Virus record (IMG/VR): IMGVR_UViG_3300022868_001260
Coordinates: 1-24,316 of that record
Length of the DNA: 24,316 bases
From: a virus
Reading direction: 5' to 3' (one strand)
Positions 14,249 through 21,003 of this stretch are shown here, piece after piece. How positions within the stretch are numbered: position 1 is the stretch's first letter; every line of letters begins with the position of its first letter. A program made the translations under genes and the position numbers. The notes under the pieces were generated by a model. The model saw nothing but the letters and a program-made list of their open reading frames with translations, was not told the DNA's origin and searched no databases.

Positions 14249-14955
14249 TCTCTTTTCTTTTTTGCCTCTACCGTTTCAGTTGATGGGGTATTTATCCCCC
14301 ACCTCTTATTAAATGCTTGCCTATCCTTTTCTATCAACTCTGTTCTCTTAGTTCCTTCTGAACCTTGAGTTAATGTTGAGCCCCAAATATGAATAGCTTT
14401 AGCCTTCTCGCATTTAGCAAATGTTCTTCTTAACATTTTCAATTTATGCAACATATCAGAATCATCATACCAACACCAATATCTTTCATCAAATTCTCCA
14501 ACCTCCTCAAAACAACGAGCCTTTAATATACAAAAACATATTCCTAAATCATCTTTCCTCCAAGAAAAATAAGAATGAGTTTTTCCAAAAGCTATAGCAT
14601 TACTATCTTTTTCATAAAGACTATCATATAAACTTTTAAGAGAACTCTGAAGCATTATGAATACGTCTGAATCCATCAGACATACGTCTTGATAACTTCC
14701 TGTTTCTTTTTTTATTCTATTTAAAATTATATTTCTGCCTTGAGATATTCCAACATTCTTTTCCATTCTAATATACACATCATCAGGGCCTAACGCCTTA
14801 GTAAGCTCTGTTTCAGTTTCATCTTCTGAGCCATTGTTGAGAGCGAAAATTTTAATAGACAAACCCGCTCCCTTTCTTAAAAAATAAAAGAAAGAAGGAA
14901 TCAAATCCGCATTGTTTCTAAACAATACTCCTACGTTAAGAACATCGTTCCCCAT
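14245..14955 (-). CDS. Family 2 glycosyltransferase
   Basis: The protein has 236 residues. It opens LNVGVLFRNNADLIPSFFYF, then FALNNGSEDET (38-48). VGISQGRNIIL (68-78) parallels IGTSEGRNQGI in the GT2 gene at 11691, and LMDSDVF (93-99) gives the DSD metal site. FDERYWCWYDDSDMLHKL (about 155-175) is the acceptor-side acidic segment. The C-terminus ends in a basic KKKRE. Its start lies inside the end of the preceding gene (20-nt overlap), so translational coupling is likely. Substrates unknown. Confidence 0.85.
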   Translation of the reverse strand: MGNDVLNVGVLFRNNADLIPSFFYFLRKGAGLSIKIFALNNGSEDETETELTKALGPDDVYIRMEKNVGISQGRNIILNRIKKETGSYQDVCLMDSDVFIMLQSSLKSLYDSLYEKDSNAIAFGKTHSYFSWRKDDLGICFCILKARCFEEVGEFDERYWCWYDDSDMLHKLKMLRRTFAKCEKAKAIHIWGSTLTQGSEGTKRTELIEKDRQAFNKRWGINTPSTETVEAKKKRE

Positions 14956-15757
14956 ATTTTACCATCTCCCTAATTTCAGCCCTTATATCTGGGCGAGTTT
15001 CTTCTATTAATATATCAAAGTTTGAATCAAGATAACTTTTAAACTCTTTAAAATATCCTATATGCACAGGGTCCTTGAACATCTCGGCCCATCTTCCCGC
15101 AATCCTCGAATGCCCAAGATGTAAGCCATTGTATTCAAAGAATTTATGGTCAGGCAATTTATAGCCAATCTCTTCCATCATAACGGCCAGAGCATGCTGA
15201 TTGTCGAATTTGCCTAATTTATCGTTCCAGAAGCAGAAGGGTAAATGTTTCTCTAAAATCCTTGCGTACTTCGTCATCACAGGCCGCATCTTAGTAAAAT
15301 AGGGTCTACTATAGGCGAAGTGCAACCCCGTCATGCGGAGGCCTCTGGTGTCTACTGGGTCTATTGCTGTCGTATTCGAATAATCTAACCCCTCTTTTTC
15401 GCATATTTTGCTATGTCTTTTAAATAAAGGAGGATTTTCTCTTGTAATTAAAATATCAATATCTCCAATATAAATAGACTTGAACGCTTCGAACTCTGGC
15501 ATATACCACACCCATCTCAAAGTCTTTACTATATTAACATCATCTGGATAATCTTCGAAAACATGAGAAGCTATATGAAACCTACTTCCATTTAATCGAG
15601 AGACCTGTCGCTCTACATCTTCAGGAAGAGTTCCTTTTATTCCTATGAAGGTAAAATATTCTGGATAAGCCTTGGCAACAGACCATAAAAAAAAAGGAAT
15701 ATAGTGATAATATTTATCCCTCGATACATACATTATAAAGCATAAATCTTTACTCAC
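14936..15757 (-). CDS. Putative GT-A glycosyltransferase (GT8-like)
   Basis: The protein has 273 residues. The N-terminus MSKDLCFIMYVSRDKYYHYIP matches a nucleotide-binding start, and IYIGDIDILI (95-104) carries a DxD (D99, D101) after a predicted strand. HFAYSRP, FWNDKLGKFDNQHALAVMMEEIG and GLHLGHSR follow in an order like that of GT8-type and capsule enzymes, with a DNQ in the acceptor half. GTG 15757 is the likely start (AAAGGA 7 nt upstream); it overlaps the preceding gene by 8 nt. I do not assign a donor sugar; the family match is by pattern only. Confidence 0.7.
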   Translation of the reverse strand: MSKDLCFIMYVSRDKYYHYIPFFLWSVAKAYPEYFTFIGIKGTLPEDVERQVSRLNGSRFHIASHVFEDYPDDVNIVKTLRWVWYMPEFEAFKSIYIGDIDILITRENPPLFKRHSKICEKEGLDYSNTTAIDPVDTRGLRMTGLHFAYSRPYFTKMRPVMTKYARILEKHLPFCFWNDKLGKFDNQHALAVMMEEIGYKLPDHKFFEYNGLHLGHSRIAGRWAEMFKDPVHIGYFKEFKSYLDSNFDILIEETRPDIRAEIREMVKYGERCS

Positions 15758-17507
15758 GATTTATCCTTTCAAAATTCATAACCACCATATTAGTTCTTCC
15801 ATCTTTTTCGATAGGAAACATATCTATGCCCCACAAATGCATCTTAATTCCCCTATGACCCTTTTCGACTGGAAGCGATATGACTATCCTTCCGTCTGGC
15901 TTACAGACCCTTTCAAGCTCTTTAAATCCTTGGGCCACAGAGTCGATATGTTCAAGAACTTCTCCACAAAAAACAGTATCAAAAGAATTATCGGGAAAGG
16001 GAAGCTTATTTACATCTGCGTAATGAGCGTCTATCCCTCTTTTCTTCATTCTGTCTAATCTTATCTTAGATATTTCTGTTGCAGTTACGTCATAGCCCCT
16101 TTGGGTTAAAACTTCTACGCAATAACCGTCTCCCGCTCCTACCTCTAAAGCTGTCTTACCTTTCATTTGAGCCATCATCATCTCGACTCTTTCATTCTGC
16201 CAAGCTTCGCTTTTATAATGATTCTCGTCAAGCTCCAGCTCTAAAGCAAATTGTTCGTTTACATCCTTTATATCATAGTCAGGTCTTTTCTCCATAGCAT
16301 CCATATTCAATCCTTTTTTAATATTTTCAATTACCAATTTAGGACTTAATTCGGACATACATCTCGGAGGAATTGTATCTCCTTTGGGGCAATCTCTCCA
16401 CCACATATCCGTCGTCCACCAACAATCTTTACATTGAGAGGGGGTTTCGATATTAATATTTTCATCATATTTAAAAAACCCAAAAGATGTTGGGCCAAAA
16501 AGAACAACGCTCCGAGTCCTAACTGCTCTCGCTATGTGCACCAACCCACCCTCTGTGTCAACATGCAGTCTTGCTTTATTTATAAAGGCGGATGTCTGTT
16601 TGATATTAGACTTTCCTCTCATATCTATTGCGCCCTCAATTTTTTCCTCCAAGGAATTGCCTAACTGTATAACTTTCATCCCTCTACTTTTAATATATTT
16701 TACTACATCATTCCAATAAGCCGTCACCCAACATTTAGTCTGTCTAGCGAAATCAGACCCATTATGAACTGTTACATAAACATCATTCTCTAAAAGAGAA
16801 AGCATATCATAATCTTTTTTATCTATATTGACAAACATATCATCGGGACTACCCTCTAACAAAGCTGTCTTTAATCCTAAATCATAAGTGTTTAAATTTT
16901 CTTTTGAATAAATATTATTGTTCTTGAAAGGAAAAACTAAAAATTCATCTTTATAAGGTTCTAATAATTTTTCATTTTCCGCAATATCGTCTTCATTATC
17001 TTCTGGATTTTTAAAAATAATTTTAGTCATATATCTAGAATCATAGACAATATCAAAATCTTGCTGAAGGATATGAGACAATAGGCTATTCCACATTTTA
17101 TTTCCAGCCATAACAACCCTATCAACGTCTTTGTTTCCTTGGACTATCTCGGAAGAAGCTAAGTCCCTTATGTAAAGAGTTATATTACAGTCTGAATATT
17201 TTCTTTTAATTGCGGTGGCCTGTCCTGCAAGGACTAAAGTGTCTCCTATACCACCGAGACGTATTAAAGCTATTTTTAAAGTATTTAAGCCAAGAGGGGA
17301 AAGAGGGGAATTAAATTGAGAAGGCTCTAAGACCTTCTTCTCCTTGATGATTTTTTCTTCAAGGGCAGAAACTTCAACTGCGACTTTTTGAGAGTTTACT
17401 AAATAATACGCAATTTTACTGCTAACTTCATAAACTTTTCCGGCATGAAATGATTGGTCGCCACAGCCATAATGCCCGTATTTTTGTTTAAGTCTTATTT
17501 TTGGCAC
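15750..17507 (-). CDS. GT9 glycosyltransferase fused to a SAM methyltransferase
   Basis: The protein has 585 residues in three parts. Residues 1-45 (YGHYGCGDQSFHAGKVYEVS...YLVNSQKV) form a small beta-rich domain of a type seen in phage proteins. Residues 77-400 form a GT9 heptosyltransferase-like fold: LIRLGGIGDT (81-90), VTVHNGSDFARQTKCW (245-260), FINKARLHVDTEGGLVHIA (308-326), VVLFGPTSFGFF (334-345), then a CKDCWW Cys/Trp-rich turn. Residues 450-550 form a type-11 methyltransferase: ALEVGAGDG (453-461), ATEIS (476-480) and CGEVLEH (514-520). GTG start with AGAGG upstream. It is the first gene after the capsid terminator and overlaps the next gene by 8 nt. The fusion suggests sugar transfer coupled to methylation or capping of the same glycan. 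Confidence 0.85.
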   Translation of the reverse strand: MPKIRLKQKYGHYGCGDQSFHAGKVYEVSSKIAYYLVNSQKVAVEVSALEEKIIKEKKVLEPSQFNSPLSPLGLNTLKIALIRLGGIGDTLVLAGQATAIKRKYSDCNITLYIRDLASSEIVQGNKDVDRVVMAGNKMWNSLLSHILQQDFDIVYDSRYMTKIIFKNPEDNEDDIAENEKLLEPYKDEFLVFPFKNNNIYSKENLNTYDLGLKTALLEGSPDDMFVNIDKKDYDMLSLLENDVYVTVHNGSDFARQTKCWVTAYWNDVVKYIKSRGMKVIQLGNSLEEKIEGAIDMRGKSNIKQTSAFINKARLHVDTEGGLVHIARAVRTRSVVLFGPTSFGFFKYDENINIETPSQCKDCWWTTDMWWRDCPKGDTIPPRCMSELSPKLVIENIKKGLNMDAMEKRPDYDIKDVNEQFALELELDENHYKSEAWQNERVEMMMAQMKGKTALEVGAGDGYCVEVLTQRGYDVTATEISKIRLDRMKKRGIDAHYADVNKLPFPDNSFDTVFCGEVLEHIDSVAQGFKELERVCKPDGRIVISLPVEKGHRGIKMHLWGIDMFPIEKDGRTNMVVMNFERINRE

Positions 17508-17532
17508 TTATTAACCTCTTTATTTTACCTTT

Positions 17533-17568
17533 AAAAAAAAAGAGGGTAGGGCAATCCCTACCCTCTTT
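17533..17568 (-). terminator. Strong intrinsic terminator after the major capsid gene
   Basis: AAAGAGGGTAGGG and CCCTACCCTCTTT form a perfect 13-bp stem (17539-17551 with 17556-17568) with a CAAT loop on the plus strand. On the minus strand it is followed by a further run of T. It lies 20 nt past the capsid stop and separates the head module from the glycan genes. Confidence 0.92.
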
Positions 17569-17587
17569 AATTATAATCTACCTAAAC

Positions 17588-18538
17588 TTAAGCGCTATGC
17601 TTAACGTTAGTTACCTTAACTGCTGCTCCCTCTTCTTCCAACTTGAAGTCGAGACGCATTGTTATAGTAACCTCAACTATTCTCTTTCTTGGCACTCTTT
17701 CCATCTCATACATAATGTCACGATGAACGCCCATTACGATATTTTTTGGATTGATTAAAAGTGCTTTAGAACCATTACAAGTTCCTGTCCCTTCAGTAAT
17801 GCTCTCAGTCGTAATCGCTGGAACTTTTCTAACAGGAATACCATTATATGCAGGTTCTTTTGCTTCAATAAGATAGCGAGTGAAAGCATCGTTCACATTC
17901 TTATCGGCCAAAGCCTTTACATAATCTAATCTTGCTAGATGACTAACGTAAAATCTCATATTAGCCTCGTCCTCATCAATATACTTACCGGGCATCAATT
18001 TTAAGGTGTTAAAAAGAATTGTATCCGAAAGCGTTGCTGCAAGAGCGTCATACGTATATGTAGATATCTGCTCAAAAACACCATCCAAAATATCTAAATA
18101 AGTCGCTCCACCATCTGCTAGGCCGTTAAGACAAAGGTTATCGATATCATACGCCATTTGCTTAGAAGTCAACTGCAAAATCGTATCAAATATCCCTTTA
18201 CCCTCAATAGAATCCTCAAGGGCATCATAGCCTAAATCAAGCGCTACAATAGTCTCCTGTGCGTCAAGCGTTACTTTTGTAGTCGTCGGCTTAGTCGTAG
18301 TCGTCGGCACAGTTCCTACAGCATTTGGCTTTTGTAATACAGCAGAACCATAAGTCATTTTATCTATCTGCCTTTTATTAGCTTTCATCGGAACTCTACG
18401 ACATTCCTTAATAATGACTGTTCGGTCTATGGCTCCTTGCACAAACTTTGCAGCTTGGTCCGGCAAAAGTAATCCACCATTCGCCAAATCAGTATCAGTA
18501 AAAGCTTTGTTAATAATTTGGTCAATCGTCATTCTCAT
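17588..18538 (-). CDS. Major capsid protein (HK97-like)
   Basis: The protein has 316 residues. The N-terminal helix (MTIDQIINKAFTDTDLANGG, LLPDQAAKFVQGAID) precedes an extended arm; VTLDAQETIVALDLGYDALEDS (about 88-110) and the long ILQLTSKQMAYDIDNLCLNG helix form the spine and E-loop region. The C-terminal half (ARLDYVKAL, YNGIPVRKVPAI, LLINPKNIVMGVHRD) matches the A-domain order of HK97-fold capsids, including the typical late NPxNIV-G---D motif. No long N-terminal delta domain is present, in keeping with a separate scaffold gene upstream. ATG 18538 has AAGGAGG. A strong terminator follows. Confidence 0.88.
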   Translation of the reverse strand: MRMTIDQIINKAFTDTDLANGGLLLPDQAAKFVQGAIDRTVIIKECRRVPMKANKRQIDKMTYGSAVLQKPNAVGTVPTTTTKPTTTKVTLDAQETIVALDLGYDALEDSIEGKGIFDTILQLTSKQMAYDIDNLCLNGLADGGATYLDILDGVFEQISTYTYDALAATLSDTILFNTLKLMPGKYIDEDEANMRFYVSHLARLDYVKALADKNVNDAFTRYLIEAKEPAYNGIPVRKVPAITTESITEGTGTCNGSKALLINPKNIVMGVHRDIMYEMERVPRKRIVEVTITMRLDFKLEEEGAAVKVTNVKHSA

Positions 18539-18644
18539 TTTTATCTTCCTCCTTCTGTAATTATCTTAAACTTAATAAGCATTTTACGTAAACAGAAGAA
18601 CGGAATTACCCGTCTAATTTCATTTAAAATTACTCATTAAGGGT

Positions 18645-19136
18645 TTATGCCTTACCTGTTATAGCTTCTCCGAATACGTCACTCTTATCCTTCTCGGACT
18701 CAACTTCTTCGTCCTTAGATGTCTTTAGCCCAAACTTCTTTGAGATTACAGCAGTAATCTTATCAAAGTTTTCTAGCCCCGCTTCGATTTTCACTATTCG
18801 AGCTTCAGCTATATCGGCTTTTTTCTTATCAGCCTCAATAACATCCTCTTCTGTTTTCTTAACATCAATCTCAGCCTTCTTCTCGGCCCCGATAATATCA
18901 GATTCAGAAGCATTTTCTTCTAACCCAAGAACTTTCGCTCTTGCGATAAGGTCAAGCTTTTTAGTTTCAACCCCTTCGGTCTCAATTCTAAGCTTCTCTT
19001 CAGATTTGCTCTTCTCCGTATATATACCAAGCTCTTCTTCGTTCAACAACATTCCTTTTCCCTTAAGAGCTGATACAATGGAGTCGATTTTACCCGAAAG
19101 AGATTCAAACTGTTTTATAAGTTCTTTCAATTCCAT
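18645..19136 (-). CDS. Internal in-frame scaffold product (nested start)
   Basis: Within the 410-residue gene, ATG at 19136 (residue 248, MELKELIKQF) is preceded by GGAGGA with an 8-nt spacer. The resulting 163-residue product is almost all charged coiled coil (LSGKIDSIVSALKG, KKTEEDVIEADKKKADIAE). Lambda makes its scaffold Nu3 in the same way from an internal start in gene C. That the site is used here is inferred; its strength is well above chance expectation for coding sequence. Confidence 0.6.
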   Translation of the reverse strand: MELKELIKQFESLSGKIDSIVSALKGKGMLLNEEELGIYTEKSKSEEKLRIETEGVETKKLDLIARAKVLGLEENASESDIIGAEKKAEIDVKKTEEDVIEADKKKADIAEARIVKIEAGLENFDKITAVISKKFGLKTSKDEEVESEKDKSDVFGEAITGKA

Positions 19137-19877
19137 CGTGTTTTCCTCCTCCTTTTTCTTTGACTTTTCGCTATAGCGGATGTGTGTTTCCTCCACCATA
19201 TCGTTCAATACTGAAATGGCTTCCTTTATCTTTCCGAGCCGGGCCATAGATATAGTTCTTCCAGCTTTTTCGAAGGCAGGTTCATCGCCTTCTTTTTTAT
19301 TCGCTACGATTTCCATAGCAGATTCAGTTATAAATTTTTCAAATTGACTTATTACGTCATTTATGGTCGCTTCTGGCTCAGCCATCATCTTATGAGCCAA
19401 AACTAATGATGAAATGCTATATCTAAAATATTGAAAGACACTATCCATAGCGGTAAGCGTTAATCCTCTAGCAAAAGGCTTAATAATATCCTCTTTGGTG
19501 AGCTTATTTGAGGCATCTTCTTCTGCTTTTACCTTTTTCGCTAGTTTCATAAGAAAGTTTACGACAACATCCCTAAAGTCATCGAAAGCTTCTTTAATCG
19601 CTACGCCCTGATTAGCGTCTCCATCATCATAAATAGCATCATAAACTTCATTAGCCAAAGCATCTACTGCTGCTTGCGTGCCTTTTATTACAAAACTCGC
19701 ATTAAAGCCTGTAGACCATATTCCTTTTTCAATGATAGAAGTTAATCCATCAGAAATATCTTCATTGTGCCTTTTATACACAAGTATTTGAGCATCAGGA
19801 ACGGCAGGACGGTCAACAATAGCTATCCTATCCACTCTTGATGCGTGTAATCTATTTTTAGCTTTAGGGTTAGTCAT
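18645..19877 (-). CDS. Prohead protease C-terminal segment fused to a scaffold-like protein
   Basis: The protein has 410 residues. Residues 11-36 contain VDRIAIVDRPAVPDAQILVYKR, the V-x-x-x-(S/A)-(L/I)-V-D-x-PA motif that usually ends XkdF-type prohead protease domains; the middle is a helical region with several long helices. Residues 248-410 are highly charged, rich in Glu, Lys and Ala, and predicted coiled coil, typical of a scaffold. Start ATG 19877 has AGAGGAG and lies 1 nt after the stop of the protease gene (19879). An internal start gives the scaffold part alone (see 18645-19136). The order protease, scaffold, capsid is the usual one. Confidence 0.75.
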   Translation of the reverse strand: MTNPKAKNRLHASRVDRIAIVDRPAVPDAQILVYKRHNEDISDGLTSIIEKGIWSTGFNASFVIKGTQAAVDALANEVYDAIYDDGDANQGVAIKEAFDDFRDVVVNFLMKLAKKVKAEEDASNKLTKEDIIKPFARGLTLTAMDSVFQYFRYSISSLVLAHKMMAEPEATINDVISQFEKFITESAMEIVANKKEGDEPAFEKAGRTISMARLGKIKEAISVLNDMVEETHIRYSEKSKKKEEENTMELKELIKQFESLSGKIDSIVSALKGKGMLLNEEELGIYTEKSKSEEKLRIETEGVETKKLDLIARAKVLGLEENASESDIIGAEKKAEIDVKKTEEDVIEADKKKADIAEARIVKIEAGLENFDKITAVISKKFGLKTSKDEEVESEKDKSDVFGEAITGKA

Positions 19878-19878
19878 T

Positions 19879-20823
19879 TTATGACTCCTCTTTTATAGGC
19901 TCTCTAATGCCAGCTATTCTAACAGAAAAGGCTTTATAGTCTCCTGAAACAACTTTTTCCCACACATCTCTGTCGTTAATCTTGATAGCCCCGAACCAAG
20001 TTCCCTTCGATAATTTCTTTCCCTGATAGTCTAAATCATCCTTCCACGCAATAGAAGATTCAACAATTTCGGCTGCTATTATATTTTTATGCATTTCATC
20101 TACTGTTCGATAGTCAACGAGAAACCCATGAGCAACCTTCTCAATATCATCGGATGAAATCACATCCCCATCGTGGTCAGCCTTTTCTGGAACGAGAAAG
20201 ACTCCGTAAACTATCTGCTTAGTCTTGTCTACTTTCACCACATCTATTGATTCTACAGATTCATCTTCTTCCAAAGCCTTACCCACCATTACGTTACCGC
20301 ATTTAGGGCATTTCTGCTTAGAACAGGAAACACCTTTTTTGTGAACTATCTCCGCTCCACACTTAGAACAAACACACTTAGAAGCTCCACCATCTCCTTG
20401 CCTTTGGCCTCCTTGGCCTTGACCTTCACCTCTAGCTTTTAAATCTTCTTCAGAATACCCCATAGTCTCCTCTTCGTTATCTTTATTCATAATAAAAGAA
20501 GGAGAATTAGGTAAATATTCTTCGGTCGAATTATCTTGCTTAGTGACCAAAAGTTTCATAAATTCATCCATTTGGTCTACGTGAACTTCTTCAAGAGATT
20601 TGATTGTTTTGGAATGTTCAACAGCCCACTCTTCTGCCGTAGCCATAGTCCAGTCTTTTGCTTTGACGAAGAGATAGGTTATAATTTTTTTGCAACTAAT
20701 ACAATAAAGGGCTTTAGTCCCTTTACTTTGAGATACAACAATAGTTCTTATTTTATGGTTAGTATGTTTACTTTCTTCACCTTTTACGGGAACACGAATA
20801 TTCTTCGTATTTTGTTCGGGCAT
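19879..20823 (-). CDS. XkdF-like prohead serine protease with zinc ribbon
   Basis: The protein has 314 residues. An N-terminal region with CISC (41-44) is followed by a glycine/glutamine linker (131-147), then a zinc ribbon with C152-x2-C155 and C172-x2-C175 plus C167. The C-terminal domain (200-314) matches XkdF-type phage proteases: VYGVFLVPEKADHDGDVISSDDIEKVAHGF, His245 in DEMHKN, IVESSIA, KGTWFGAIKI, and Ser300 in KAFSVR. His and Ser would be the catalytic pair that clears the scaffold during head maturation. The usual downstream V-D-R-PA motif is absent here and starts the next gene. Start at ATG 20823 with TGGAGGA upstream, 16 nt after a likely transcription start. Confidence 0.8.
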   Translation of the reverse strand: MPEQNTKNIRVPVKGEESKHTNHKIRTIVVSQSKGTKALYCISCKKIITYLFVKAKDWTMATAEEWAVEHSKTIKSLEEVHVDQMDEFMKLLVTKQDNSTEEYLPNSPSFIMNKDNEEETMGYSEEDLKARGEGQGQGGQRQGDGGASKCVCSKCGAEIVHKKGVSCSKQKCPKCGNVMVGKALEEDESVESIDVVKVDKTKQIVYGVFLVPEKADHDGDVISSDDIEKVAHGFLVDYRTVDEMHKNIIAAEIVESSIAWKDDLDYQGKKLSKGTWFGAIKINDRDVWEKVVSGDYKAFSVRIAGIREPIKEES

Positions 20824-20845
20824 AATATTCCTCCAGATAATTAAC

Positions 20846-20874
20846 AATATATCACATCACAATATATTTGTCAA
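20846..20874 (-). promoter_or_regulatory. Strong sigma70-type promoter for protease, scaffold and capsid genes
   Basis: TTGACA (20869-20874), a 17-nt spacer, then TATATT (20846-20851). The ribosome site and ATG 20823 follow closely. The spacer holds an inverted repeat AATATAT-N9-ATATATT (20846-20868) and a directly repeated ATATATTGT. It is one of two promoters in the window with an exact TTGACA-N17 arrangement and a dyad in the spacer. Confidence 0.8.
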
Positions 20875-20883
20875 GGAAACTAT

Positions 20884-21003
20884 TTAATACCAAGAAATAT
20901 TTCTAAGAATAGCAAGAATTTTGTTAAGACATACGTTTAATTTATTCTTATCTTTAATGTATTCTTTTAATATATTTTTAATCATACCGCCGACGCTAAT
21001 CAT
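20884..21003 (-). CDS. Possible 39-residue small protein
   Basis: The ATG overlaps the stop of the head morphogenesis gene (TAATG). The frame encodes MISVGGMIKNILKEYIKDKN followed by a KLNVCLNKILAILRNISWY tail, a basic amphipathic helix pattern. The ribosome site is weak (GGCGG). An internal ATG (residue 7) would give 33 residues. Its end is 10 nt upstream of the promoter's -35. No family recognised. Confidence 0.4.
   Translation of the reverse strand: MISVGGMIKNILKEYIKDKNKLNVCLNKILAILRNISWY

Noticed and set aside
16434-16719. Plus-strand open frames within the GT9 fusion gene
   Set aside because: They are antisense shadows of a clearly conserved gene, with no start signal.
18539-18644. Separate promoter for the capsid gene
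   Set aside because: GATAAT-like -10 sequences occur, but no acceptable -35 lies at 16-18 nt. Only a ribosome site and a short TTTACGTAAA palindrome were seen.
19870-19890. Programmed frameshift that joins protease and scaffold genes as the main mode of expression
   Set aside because: There is no clear slippery heptamer, and AGAGGAG before ATG 19877 is enough for separate or coupled initiation. It is kept only as an alternative in the split-protease finding.
20536-20844. Plus-strand open frame of 102 codons
   Set aside because: It is antisense to the protease gene, without a ribosome site, and its composition is what the complementary frame of that gene would give.
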